Origin: Aralia elata
Taxonomy: Eukaryota > Streptophyta > Magnoliopsida > Apiales > Araliaceae
DNA length: 64,000 bases
Assembly: GCA_034770075.1 (NCBI GenBank)
Contig: CM068379.1
Coordinates: 26,969,506 to 27,033,505 of the forward strand
Direction of reading: 5' to 3'
A model generated the notes under the pieces. That model saw only the letters and a program-made list of their open reading frames with translations. It ran no database searches and was not told the DNA's origin. Every line of letters begins with the position of its first letter. Within the stretch, counting starts at the first letter, position 1. A program made the position numbers and the translations under genes. This document shows positions 18,783 through 29,436 of this stretch, one piece after another.

Positions 18783-20914
18783 TGTAGACACCCAATTTTT
18801 GCACTTCCTATACTAACCCTGACAGGAGGGCAAATTCGTCCATGGACCCGGCCCACGAGAATGGAAGGAGGACATAAAGATGAAACTCAAAGCCATCTCC
18901 ACTGGACGAGATCGAGGCCGACACAACGGCGCGCAAATGTCAGGAGTCAGTTACTGATCGCTGCGCTTACCCGGACGGCATGGCACGTTTCCTGGCGATT
19001 TCCAGACTGCAGAATGCAAGCCCTTCAACGAAAATCAACGGTACGACACAAAAATCGAGACGAGGTGCGGAAATGAGAAAATCAGCACAGTCAGCCGCAG
19101 ATCAATCCGCGGCCAAGGACGGAACTCGAGACGGCACGGGACTCGAGCGCGGCTGGGGGGAGAACCAAGGGCCAGCCGCAGATCAATCTGCGGCCAGCCG
19201 CAGATCAATCTGCGGCTGCCCTTGGCAGTCCTTTATCAGGCCATTTCGCATACAGGAACAAGAGAGAGGAAGAAGAGAAAAAAATCCAGCAGCAGCAGCA
19301 GCTCGGGAAGGAAGGAAAAACAGCAAAAAAACAACAAAAATTAAGAGAGAAAGGAGTGAGAAATAGTGAGAAATTGTACCCATCTTGTGAGATTACATCT
19401 CATATTTTCTACTCTACTCAATACACAAATCCATACATATTGTGGGGATTATTTGCAAGGTGAAAAAATCATTTGTTTTAGCATTTTGTTACACCATTTT
19501 TTGCCAAGTTTTTTGTCATCCGAATTATTTTGAATGTAGTTGTTCTTGAACCTTGATGTGAAATCATGGATTAGGGATTATTAGTGAGGGTTCCATCGGA
19601 ACAAAATTCTTCCTAATAACCCGAGGATATCCAATTGGTGTAATTTCTAGCTTATTTATGGTGATTTATTGGATGTAATTTATTTAGATTATCATTTTTT
19701 GGATATCATGGTGTATTAGGCAAATCTGTGTTGTTTAGTTTTGTAGTATTCATTTTGCCGGTATGTAGTAATCTCGGGTGTGAGCCTAGGAATGCGACCC
19801 CGTGGTCCAAATCCGATGATGGACATTTTGATATATGTAATGGATGCAAGGTACTCGTTTTGTTGTAACATGTAATCGTTGGGCCTTAAAACGACGCTAG
19901 AGCGAGAATCGGGTTTAAGGCCCCGTAATAGTGAAATATGTGATTGTCGGCGTTAGGGGATATTTTGATGGCTTACATGCCCATGAATAGCCCCTATGCG
20001 TTTTATATTTAGTTCGATTTGTAACACCCAACAAAAGGATTTCAAAGCCAAAACAATAAGGATTTTGCTAAAATTAATCAAAGTAGGATATTAGCGTCAC
20101 GAGGCTAAAATTTGGAAATGCTAATGAAAGTCGATTCCTATGTTACGAGAAAGCTAAAAGGAAGTTGGTTCCAAATGTCACAAAAATGGTTTTATAAAGA
20201 GAAATAAACGTTTTACTAAACCTTGATACATAGGGCGAAAGAGATTCTAGAAATTGCCTATCATTTATGAAAGCGACGTATAAATCTCGATTCCTATTTT
20301 GGCTAAGGTTTAACAAACTCATGTTTTACCAAAACAAACACTTAATAAAAAAAAAATCTCATAGCTTTTGTCAATTTAAAATCAAATCTTTCTCAATAGG
20401 AAAATAAGGCATTTTCGTAAATACCGAAAAGACATTTTTAAGCACTCTCAAAACTAAAGCACGATTTTCCCTAAAAATCCAAATGATTCTTTCATACAAA
20501 CTCACCACAACATTCATTTAGGCACACACACACACACACACGCGCACGCATATACGTTTCATGAATTAAAGGATAGGAAAAGCATCAAGATTGCGGTAAC
20601 CGTATTTCACGGAAGTCGGGGGGTGCCTAACACCTTCCCCTCGCTTAAGCAAGCCCCCGAACTCTATGAATCTCGGTTCGCAGACCAATTAATTCGGAGT
20701 CACATATGAGCCAGCGATTACGAAAACGAAAACTCGGATGAGTTGGTACATCCATTTCAAATATACCAACTGGCGACTCTGGTTAATTGGCTCATCATAA
20801 AAACGATCTTTTCAAAACCCCGTCGACATTTAATGCCGATCTTTTCCAAAAAATCATTCAACCAAAAGGCTAAAATCGGAAAAGACAAAAGAGGCGAGAA
20901 ACCAGGCGTCGACA
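18783..20914 (+). repeat. 3' LTR of element D
   Basis: 2132 bp, nearly identical to 2599-4704. Differences seen include an extra hairpin unit at 19175-19216, four bases in the CA run near 20525, and roughly a dozen substitutions, many C/T or G/A. Confidence 0.95.
19094..19216 (+). repeat. Palindromic hairpin motifs in the D 3' LTR
   Basis: Three copies: 19094-19113 (one mismatch), 19175-19194 and 19197-19216 (perfect). The 5' LTR has only two, so one 22-bp unit was gained or lost since insertion or during the last replication. Confidence 0.8.
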
Positions 20915-21619
20915 GGAGAGTCACTGTCCGAAGCTTGGGAAAGGTTCAAAGAATTATTGAGAAAATGTCCACATCATGCGTTACCCAAGTGGCTGCAGAT
21001 TCAGTCATTCTACAATGGGTTGAGCAGTAACACTCGAGCAAGTATAGATGCAGCTGTAGGGGGAGCTTTAATGGATAAGAATTTCGATGAAGCTTTTACT
21101 TTGTTAGAGACTATGGCTGCAAATAATTATCAATGGCCGACTTCCAGATTGAATCAACAAAAGGTAGCTGGAGTTTTGGAAGTAGATGCGGTCACAGCAC
21201 TAACAGCTCAGATGGCGGCCATGTCTAAGAAGATTGAAGCGTTAGCAGAATCGAAAGTTCAGCAAGTAGCCTATGTGTGTGAACTATGTGCAGGCGCACA
21301 TTCGACGGAATATTGTGCTATTAATCCTGAATCTGTACAGTACTTGGGGAGTTACAACAGACCACAACAGCCATACCAGAATGCATATAATCCGGGGTGG
21401 AAGAATCATCCGGGTTTCTCATGGAGTAATAACTCTCAAGTTCAAAATCCCGCTCCAAGATCACAGAACCCTCCAGATTTTCAGAACCAAGCTCCACAAC
21501 ATGCAGAAAGGAAGCCGAATTTAGAAGAATCGTTAGCAAGGTTTATCACAGCATCTGAGAAAAGAATGAATGATCAAGATAAATTACTAACTCAGGTAGA
21601 TTTGAATGTGAAGAGCTAG
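20915..21619 (+). pseudogene. gag: Athila gag, continued after element D (C)
   Basis: Resumes gag in frame at the right GGAGA: ESLSEAWERFKELLRK, then LPKWLQIQSFYNGL. The zinc-finger motif CELCAGAHSTEYC is near 21277-21315, followed by an Asn/Pro/Gln-rich tail (PGWKNHPGFSWSNN). TAG at 21617-21619 interrupts after NVKS, where CAG (Gln) is likely to be original. Together with 2063-2598 the gag domain is complete. Confidence 0.88.
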
Positions 21620-22051
21620 GCAGTGTCAATTAGGAACTTGGAAAATCAGCTGGGACAGTTGGCTCAAGTCTTGAATACTCGACCACAAGGAGCACTTCCA
21701 AGCGATACAGAGGTGAATCCAAGATCGGATGGAAAAGAACACTGCAAGGCTGTCACCTTAAGAAGTGGAAAAGAGCTTCCTGATGCGGTCAAAGAAAATT
21801 CTAAGCCAGAAACAGGTGGGGAGGAGAACGATGAGGTATCCCCGGAGAAAAGTAAGGTGAAAGAATCAGAAAAGGAGAAGGATACAGGTTCGGAGGTAAA
21901 GTCAAAGGAACTCAAGCCCGATAGTGTAGTGCCTCCCGTACCATTCGCTCAGAGATTGCAGAAAGCCAAGCTAGACAAGCAATTTTCTAGATTTTTGGAT
22001 GTTTTCAAGAAACTATACATTAATATACCGTTTGCAGAAGCCCAGGAATAG
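21620..22051 (+). pseudogene. gag-pol: Gag-protease linker (C), between two nonsense codons
   Basis: Same frame as gag. NLENQLGQLAQVLNTRPQG and CKAVTLRSGKEL are standard Athila gag C-terminal landmarks; a Glu/Lys-rich spacer and PVPFAQRLQKAKLDKQF then lead to protease. TAG at 22049-22051 sits between QE and MPSYAKF, where Gln is usual. Confidence 0.85.
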
Positions 22052-23437
22052 ATGCCCAGTTACGCAAAATTTATGAAGGATGTTTTGTCAAAGAAAAGGA
22101 AATTGGGTGAATTCGAAACGGTGGCACTTACCGAAGAGTGCAGCGCAATTTTGCAAAACAAGTTGCCACCTAAATTAAAGGATCCAGGAAGCTTCACTAT
22201 TCCTTGTGTAATTGGTAACCAGTTTTCTGGAATGGCATTGTGTGACTTAGGGGCTAGTATTAATTTAATGCCGTTATTAATTTACACTCAGCTTGGGCTA
22301 AAGGCACCAAAACCGACGAACATCAGCTTGCAGTTGGCAGACAGATCAGTGACATATCCGAGGGGTATTGTGGAAGATATTTTGGTTAAAGTTGATAAAT
22401 TTATCTTCCCGGCTGATTTCATTATTTTGGATTACGAAGAGGATAAGGAGATTCCCATCATCCTAGGTCGTCCATTCTTAGCAACAGGGAGAACGTTGAT
22501 AGATGTACAAAAAGGTGAATTAACAATGAGAGTGCAAGATCAGGAAGTCACCTTTAATGTGTTTAAATCGATGAAATTCCCTAAGGAGGGTGAGGAATGC
22601 TTACGGATAGACCTGATTGATGAAATCGTGAATGAACAAACCATGACAATTATTGTTGAAGATCCATTAGAAGCTGCTCTGGTTGGGATAGATACTTTTG
22701 ATGATCCAGATGCGTGGGAGTATGTTAAGATTCTAGACTCAGTACCTATTCCTAGGAAATTCAGCAGGCAATTTGATGTACTTGACCGGCCGAACGAAGG
22801 AGAAAAGAGGTCCAAACCGTCAGTGGAAGAGCCACCTGTGCTTGAACTCAAACCTCTTCTATCTCATCTACGGTATGCTTACTTGGGAGACTCAGACACA
22901 CTAGCAGTAATAGTTTCTGCACATTTGAATGAATCTCAAAAAGAAAAACTATTAAGGGTTTTGCGTGAGTATAAAACAGCGATTGGATGGACCATAGCAG
23001 ATATCAAGGGAATCAGTCCGTCATTTTGCATGCACAAAATTCTGCTGGAGGAAGGAGCAAAACCGGTCATTGAGCAACAAAGACGTTTGAATCCGATTAT
23101 GAAAGATGTAGTGAAGAAAGAAATCATTAAGTGGTTAGATGCCGGTATTATCTATCCAATTTCAGATAGTGCTTGGGTAAGTCCTGTACAATGTGTGCCT
23201 AAAAAGGGAGGAATGACAATGGTTGAGAATGAAAACAATGAACTCATTCCGACAAGAACGGTTACAGGTTGGAGAGTGTGTATGGATTACCGCAAGTTGA
23301 ATAAAGCTACGCGCAAGGATCACTTTCCTTTGCCATTTATTGATCAGATGTTGGATAGGTTGTCCGGTCATCAGTTCTATTGCCTTCTCGATGGATACTC
23401 AGGATATAACCAGATAGTGATAGCTCCAGAGGATTAA
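22052..23437 (+). pseudogene. pol: Aspartic protease and first half of reverse transcriptase (C)
   Basis: Protease: CDLGASINLMPLLIY (Athila form of the active site, Asp-Leu-Gly-Ala) near residues 65-80, and IILGRPFLATG near 132. RT starts around residue 300: KKEIIKWLDAGIIYPIS, then CMDYRKLNKATRKDHFPLP and FYCLLDGYSGYNQI. TAA at 23435-23437 replaces a codon before EKTTFTCPYGTF; the same frame continues. No frameshift is present. Confidence 0.9.
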
Positions 23438-24505
23438 GAGAAAACAACTTTTACATGTCCATATGGAACGTTTGCATTCCGGAGAATGTCTTTCGGGTTA
23501 TGTAATGCACCGGCCACATTCCAGCGATGCATGATGGCTATCTTCTCGGATATGGTTGAGCAGAATTTGGAGGTATTTATGGATGACTTCTCTGTATTCG
23601 GTGATAGTTTTGACTTATGTCTTAATAATCTCATCTTAGTACTGAAGCGTTGTGTGGAAACGAATCTGGTGCTTAATTGGGAAAAGTGCCACTTTATGGT
23701 GCGAGAAGGAATTATTCTGGGGCACAAAGTATCTGACGCAGGTCTAGAGGTGGATAGGGCAAAGATCGAAACCATTGAAAAGCTACCTCCACCGACATCT
23801 GTAAAAGGCGTTAGAAGTTTTCTCGGACATGCTGGATTCTACCGTCGATTCATCAAAGACTTCTCAAAAATTTTAAAGCCATTGTGTTCACTCCTTGAGA
23901 AAGATGTTCCCTTCAAGATGGATCAAGCTTGCATCGAAGCCTTTGAAGTGCTGAAACAGAAATTAGTCACAGCCCCAATCATAATTGCTCCGGATTGGAC
24001 TTTACCCTTTGAATTAATGTGTGACGCAAGTGATTATGCAGTGGGAGCTGTGTTGGGTCAGCGAAGGGACAAGATTTTTCACACCATTTATTACTCAAGT
24101 AAGACGCTCACTGATGCTCAATTGAATTACACCACTATAGAAAAAGAGTTACTTGCAGTAATATTTGCGTTTGATAAATTCCGAGCATATTTGATTGGTA
24201 CCAAGGTAATAGTCTACACTGATCATTCAGCCATTAAATACTTGATTGCAAAGAAGGATGCAAAACCACGGTTAATTCGATGGGTCCTCCTGTTGCAAGA
24301 GTTTGATTTAGAGATTCGAGATAGAAAAGGTACGGAGAATCAGGTGGCTGATCATCTTTCAAGATTAGAGAATGCTGACATTCAGAAAAAGGATGAGGTG
24401 GTAATTAATGAGTCGTTTCCGGACGAGCAACTATTTCGTATCAACACCGAAGTACCTTGGTATGCTGATTACGTGAACTTCCTAGTCAGTAATGTTCTTC
24501 CGTAA
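23438..24505 (+). pseudogene. pol: Reverse transcriptase catalytic half and RNase H (C)
   Basis: RT catalytic box FMDDFSVFG (near 23577), typical of Athila, preceded by MSFGLCNAPATFQRCMM. RNase H keeps all acidic residues: MCDASDYAVGAVLGQ, YTTIEKELLAV, VYTDHSAIKYL, NQVADHLSRL. In frame with the preceding block. The frame is broken by TAA at 24503-24505 in the RNase H-integrase linker (after NVLP). Confidence 0.92.
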
Positions 24506-25756
24506 GATTTCACTTTTCAGCAAAGAAAGAAATTTCTTCATGATGTCAAGCAGTACCTCTGGGATGAGCCATTCCTCTTCAAAACTTGTGCGGATCAGAT
24601 GATACGACGTTGTGTGCCACAGGAAGAGATGGAGAGCATATTGAATCGATGTCATTCATCAGAGTATGGGGGACATTATAGGGGAGAAAGAACTGCGGCA
24701 AAAGTGCTACAATCAGGATTTTTCTGGCCTTCGTTGTTCAAGGACACCCACCTTTTTGTTTTAAAGTGCGATAGATGTCAAAGGGTTGGCAATATTTCGA
24801 AACGGCATGAAATGCCTCTCAACACTATCATTGAAGTAGAACTCTTTGACGTTTGGGGTATTGACTTTATGGGACCTTTTCCGTCGTCATTCAATAATCA
24901 ATACATACTTTTGGCTGTGGATTATGTATCAAAATGGGTTGAAGCAACTGCACTACCCACGAATGATGCCAAAGTGGTTCTACGGTTCTTGCAGAAAAAC
25001 ATTTTTACTCGATTTGGTACACCGAGAGCCCTAATTAGTGACGAAGGTTCCCATTTCTGCAATAAGCAATTTACCAAGCTATTAGCTAAATATGGAGTCA
25101 AACACAGGATTGCTACAGCTTATCATCCCCAAACGAATGGCCAAGCAGAGGTGTCGAATCGTGAGGTCAAGCAAATTCTGGAGAAAGTGGTGAATCCATC
25201 TCGTAAGGATTGGGCAATGAAATTAGATGATGCTCTTTGGGCATATCGAACGGCCTACAAAAACCCAATTGGAATGTCGCCGTATCGCATGGTTTATGGA
25301 AAAGCGTGTCATTTGTCAGTCGAGCTTGAATACAATGCATACTGGGCAATTCAGAAGTTGAATTTTGATCTGCAAGCATCGGGCGAGAAAAGACTGCTTC
25401 AATTGAATGAGATAGAGGAATTCCGACACCAAGCCTATGAAAACGCTAAGCTGTACAAAGAAAAAGTCAAGAGATGGCACGACAAACGGATAGTTGATCG
25501 GAAATTCGAACCGGGACAGGCAGTATTGTTGTTCAACTCCAGATTGCGATTATTTCCGGGAAAGTTAAAGTCAAGATGGTCAGGTCCGTTCATTATTACT
25601 GCTGTAGCACCCCACGGAGCAATTGACGTCGAAGAACCAAACTCAAAGCGTACATTCAAGGTTAATGGTCAGCGACTCAAACATTACTGGGGAGGTGATG
25701 TGGATCGTCAAGTATCAGTGACCTACCTCTCTTCGCTCGATCAAGCTGATGACTAA
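24506..25756 (+). pseudogene. pol: Integrase (C)
   Basis: In-frame continuation; an open stretch starts at ATG 24599. Zinc domain HSSEYGGHY ... CDRCQ, catalytic Asp in GIDFMGPFP, Asp in ISDEGSHF, Glu in NGQAEVSNRE, then the C-terminal FEPGQAVLLFNSRLRLFPGK and LKHYWGGDVD. All catalytic residues are intact and no chromodomain is present, as expected for Athila. TAA at 25754-25756 is probably the natural end of gag-pol. Confidence 0.92.
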
Positions 25757-27036
25757 AACCGCAGAAAAGTCGGGCTGACGACTATAAACCAAGCGCTTGA
25801 TGGGAGGCAACCCAATCATGTTATTTTATTGCTTTAATTGATTTCGCATAGTTAGTATAGTTAGTTGTTTAAATTGCTCTTGCTTTGAAATAATTCGTTA
25901 ATCGTTCGGATTGAGACTAATTCATGTTTTTTTAACTTTTGGACCAGGGACAAAGAGTTGGGAGAATGTATTAGTTAAAAAAAAAAAAAAAAAAAACATT
26001 CTCGCCCCGGCGAGAAGTTAACACTGGTGACTCTCGCCCCGGCGAGAAACTTACTGATCAAACTCGCAGTCAGCGCAAAGTTTCTCGCCCCGGCCCAAAA
26101 GTTACTGTTCAAGTTCGCCCTCGGCGCAAAACTTCTCGCCCCGGCGAGAAACCTACTGATCAAGCTCGCCGTCAGCGCACAGTTCTCGCCCCGGCCTAAA
26201 CATGACTGACCAATCTCGCCCCGGCGAGAATACACAGTATAAACTCCTCGCCCCGGCGAGAATCGCGGTTTTCAGTTTTACAAATTCGATTCCAATTCAT
26301 TTTTTGCTCATTCCTAAACCAAACCAACTTCGCCTCTTCCTCTCCTAAACCGACCCAAAATCTTCTTCTTTCCAAGTTATTTCCCAAAATTTGATTCCTA
26401 ATCCTACCTACATTTGAACTCTATCACATTCACATCCATTCTCTCTCTCCAAAAACAAACCCTAACCTAGTTCTTTCCAAACCTTGCGTGGATTAGAAGT
26501 GCTCTGTTTTCTATCAAATACAGAGACACAACGTATTCCAAATATACACCCAATCTAGAATCTTCCTCTTCAATTCACCCATTCCATAACTATATAGTAC
26601 CCTTCATTGTTCATTGAGAGTGGCTATTGCTTGAGTTTGGGGGAGAATTACTCTGTTTCATTCACAATTTCCATAAGTTTTATTGTTACATGGACAATTT
26701 CTAGGGTTGCATCAAATTGAAGAAGCAAGTTACTCAGTTCAACCATTTGGCATCACCAACTCTGCTCCACTGCTTCAAGCCTCTGTCAGGTATCCTACAT
26801 TGGGTTACTCTGTATTGTGTTGGATCAGGTTCTTTCGAAATTGGTATTGGATAGTGATGTACATGCATTAATCTTGAGTTTTACTTTCCATTGGGATTTG
26901 GTTGGATTGTCTGGATTGCAAATTGTGTTAGTAACTTCAATTGTGCACAGTTAGTTGGAATTTGGGGGGAATTGTTTAATTGTTGTTCCTAGTTTGTGGA
27001 GTTTGTTTGTTTGCTTATTCCGGATACAGTTCAGTC
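25757..27036 (+). other. Post-pol region of C, with hairpin array and internal PPT-like tract
   Basis: Starts with the CCAAGCGCTTGATGGGAGGCAACCCA-type stretch (about 25789-25814) found after pol in Athila elements. A 17-19-base poly-A run (25978-25996), the hairpin array (25999-26267), and GAGTTTGGGGG (26633-26643) follow. A pyrimidine-rich stretch with AG at about 27034 could be an acceptor for an env-like mRNA. No coding domain. Confidence 0.7.
25999..26267 (+). repeat. Hairpin array CTCGCCCCGGCGAG (C internal)
   Basis: About ten copies spaced 22-36 bp, starting near 25999, 26031, 26058, 26081, 26108, 26132, 26160, 26182, 26212 and 26248. Complete ones read TTCTCGCCCCGGCGAGAA (8-bp arms, 2-bp loop); others have lost one arm (CTCGCCCCGGCCYAAA). 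Spacers are AT-rich and partly repeated (ACTGATCAA). The element LTR carries the same motif. Confidence 0.9.
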
Positions 27037-28233
27037 ATGGCTCCAAAAAGGCATAGAGGGGAAGGTTCGTCGTCAACGCCAACTCGGCCATATGATAGAA
27101 GGAAATTTGTTAGTGTAGAAGCCGCTGATAGGTATGATTCGTACGCATTGGGTAAAGCTCTAACTCCCGAGCGCGGTCTCACACCCGAGTTAGTTGATGG
27201 TGAGATGTTGATGCAAATACAGGAGCGCGAGTGGGGGACATTTACTGCTCATCCAAAACCCGCTTGCATAGCCGTTGTTAAAGAATTTTATGCCAACACC
27301 GAAGACACGACTCAATGCGAGGTGACCGTTAGGGGAAGGACAGTGTCTTTCAGTGCTCAGTCAATTAATGAATATTACAATTTGGATTCTGATTTAGACT
27401 GTGAATACTCTCGATTCCTTGCGGGAGCGCTGAATTTGGAAAAGGTGATTGCGGACTTGTGCAAACTGGGGACGACATGGATATCCAAAGGGCCACGGGC
27501 CGCAATTTCATTCAATAGCAAGGATTTAAGTCGTTATGGCAAAGTGTGGTATGCATTCCTATCCGCCAAATTGATGCCGTCGCAGCATGTAAGTGACGTT
27601 CCCAAGGAGAAGGCTTTACTATTATATGCCATTATTACGGGATTTGCTATTGATGTGGGAGATGGGATTGAAGCATCGATTCGTCGAACGATTCGGAACT
27701 TGCATAGTCAAGGGGGTTTGCCACATCCTTCGTTGATTTGTGGATTGTGTTCTCAAGCGGGAGTTCATTGGGGTGCTGAGGAGGCTGTGCAGCAACCATT
27801 GCTGGTTTTGGACCACCGTTTGATTGTACGCTATAAGGAATGGGATGGTGGTAAGTCACACCCTCGGGGTATGGGGTATATCCTTCCGTCTGCTTCTGAA
27901 GGTGAGGAGCAGGAATTTGACGATGCGGCGAGGGACTCTGACGAGGGATCGGGTCCAATGGCGGGACAAAGATCGAAGTTCACCCTTCAATTTCGTGAGT
28001 TGCAGAGCCTAATTCATTCTCAGCATCAGACCATTTTGAGGCAGAATCAGTGTTTGGCGGAGCGACAACAGTGTATTTATGATTATCAAGTGGGGTGTTC
28101 GAACGCGATTGCCGACATGTACAACAGGATGCAACCGTTGATGGATCCTGTTAATTTTCCAGTGCCTCAGCCGTTGCCGGTTTTTCCTCCACCAGACTTC
28201 GATGATAGGAACACGGTCGAGCCCGACGCTTGA
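27037..28233 (+). CDS. Env-like / putative plant transposon protein of Athila (C)
   Basis: 398 codons from ATG 27037 (MAPKRHRGEG); an in-frame upstream ATG at 26980 would add a short hydrophobic leader. Motifs: EREWGTFTAHPKP, VVKEFYANTED, VTVRGRTVSFSAQSINEYY, RYGKVWYAFLSAKLMPSQHV, ASIRRTIRNLHSQGGLPHPS. I recognise these as the 'putative plant transposon protein' domain (PF20167-like) found after pol in Athila elements, where the ORF was earlier called env-like. No clear transmembrane helix or furin-like site is seen, so membrane function is not supported. The C-terminus is Gln-rich then Pro-rich (PVPQPLPVFPPPDF). Uninterrupted, unlike gag-pol. A broken homologue lies in B. Confidence 0.8.
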   Translation: MAPKRHRGEGSSSTPTRPYDRRKFVSVEAADRYDSYALGKALTPERGLTPELVDGEMLMQIQEREWGTFTAHPKPACIAVVKEFYANTEDTTQCEVTVRGRTVSFSAQSINEYYNLDSDLDCEYSRFLAGALNLEKVIADLCKLGTTWISKGPRAAISFNSKDLSRYGKVWYAFLSAKLMPSQHVSDVPKEKALLLYAIITGFAIDVGDGIEASIRRTIRNLHSQGGLPHPSLICGLCSQAGVHWGAEEAVQQPLLVLDHRLIVRYKEWDGGKSHPRGMGYILPSASEGEEQEFDDAARDSDEGSGPMAGQRSKFTLQFRELQSLIHSQHQTILRQNQCLAERQQCIYDYQVGCSNAIADMYNRMQPLMDPVNFPVPQPLPVFPPPDFDDRNTVEPDA

Positions 28234-29396
28234 CCGGTCAAGGAAGTCCTTTGTTCTTACTTGTTTTATTTTTCGCACAATGAGGACATTGTCTTGATTG
28301 AGTTTGGGGGGCTTGATTGTTTGAGTTGTGTATATAATTGCATGTTAGGTTGTTTTAGTTTTATTGGTTTTAGTTTTAGTTTTATTTGAAAAAAAAAAAA
28401 CAAAGAAAAAAAACAAAGAAAATTTGAAAACACCAAAAAAAAAATAATTAGTAGTATAGGATCATATAGGATTGCATTTAGTAGAATCGTATTTAAGCAG
28501 GGTATGAAAGGAAGTCGTTTAGGAATGACCGATGATGAAAGTTGATCAGTTTTATTACAGTTGAATGGGATGGATAGTGATTGCTAAATCTGAAATTTGA
28601 CTGTTATTGGTTGTGATAATTTGAGACCCTTGGTTTGTAATTGCTCACAATTGTGTATTGAACTAATTAGGGGTTGGTTTTACTTGGTGTATCACATGCT
28701 CGTATGAAGATATTGACTGTTAATTCTTGTTGGATCGAAAAGAAAAAAAAAAGAAAAAAAAAGAAAAAGAAAAATTGTGGAATAAATACTGCTTCGATGT
28801 CTGTCTAAGTGCAAGAAAAAGCAGTATTGATGAATATAGACAGATAAGAGCAGGTCTTGACTAAGTTTGTCTTTGTGGCCGGTGTCATTCGAGTGAGTAT
28901 GCCCTTAGGAGTTGTCTTTACACTCAGTGCCCTAAAATCGTCTGGTTTGGGAGTCGTTGGTTGAAAATTCGTTACATGGGTGACATTGAATAGCCTAATA
29001 GAGATGAACATTGCACTAGTCAAGATAATATGACGAGATGGAGCGTAAAACGCACTCGTGTGAAAAATGTGAAAACAAGTGATTAGCGGTTTGAGCTTAA
29101 TGTGAGTATTGGTGATCTTATTCGTATTTGAGCGTTGTGATACTAAGAGTTGACTTTTATCTCTGATTGGCTTGATATATGTTACACATACACATGTAAG
29201 GGTTGAAAGTAGAGCGTAATTGATGACAGTTGGTTTGTGGATGATGCGAAAGTTTGAAATTCTATTGACTTGTGATTTCTGATTTCTGAGGCCAGAATTT
29301 TTATGATGACCGTTGATTATTTGCTTGAGTATGGTTAGTCACGCATATGCATTTATGTTAGTCGTAGTTAGGTATTCATATGTTATGTTTTGTGTT
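28234..29396 (+). other. 3' untranslated region of C
   Basis: About 1.2 kb without coding domains. A/G-rich runs at 28388-28450 and 28738-28775. At 28277-28292 ACAATG-AGGA-CATTGT forms a stem, followed eight bases later by GAGTTTGGGGGG (28300-28311), which repeats the arrangement at the true polypurine tract. Confidence 0.6.
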
Positions 29397-29436
29397 TTTG
29401 CTTGAGGACAAGCAAAGTTTCGAGTTTGGGGGTATT
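29397..29436 (+). other. AGGA-loop stem plus polypurine tract (C)
   Basis: TTTGCTTG (29397-29404), loop AGGA, CAAGCAAA (29409-29416): perfect 8-bp stem. GAGTTTGGGGG (29422-29432) follows, then TATT and the 3' LTR. The purine-rich run is the likely primer for plus-strand DNA synthesis. The stem could mark the RNA end of the coding region or help protect the primer. Confidence 0.75.

Larger units (their letters stand above)
2599..20914 (+). mobile_element. Tat-lineage (Ogre/Retand-like) Ty3/gypsy retrotransposon (element D)
   Basis: LTRs at 2599-4704 and 18783-20914 start TGTAGACACCC and end GTCGACA; the flanking GGAGA duplication (2594-2598, 20915-20919) is perfect and falls inside C gag. Diagnostic Tat features are an Arg-type primer site, an intron between protease and RT, a second archaeal-type RNase H before integrase, and genes on the opposite strand between pol and the 3' LTR. 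A tandem array lies before the 3' LTR. By eye about a dozen substitutions separate the LTRs, slightly fewer per base than in C, which fits D being younger than its host element. Confidence 0.95.

Noticed and set aside
27037..28233. Treating the env-like ORF as a membrane-fusion envelope protein
   Set aside because: No signal peptide in the preferred start, no transmembrane helix near the C-terminus and no cleavage site are visible; the motifs fit the putative plant transposon protein domain instead.
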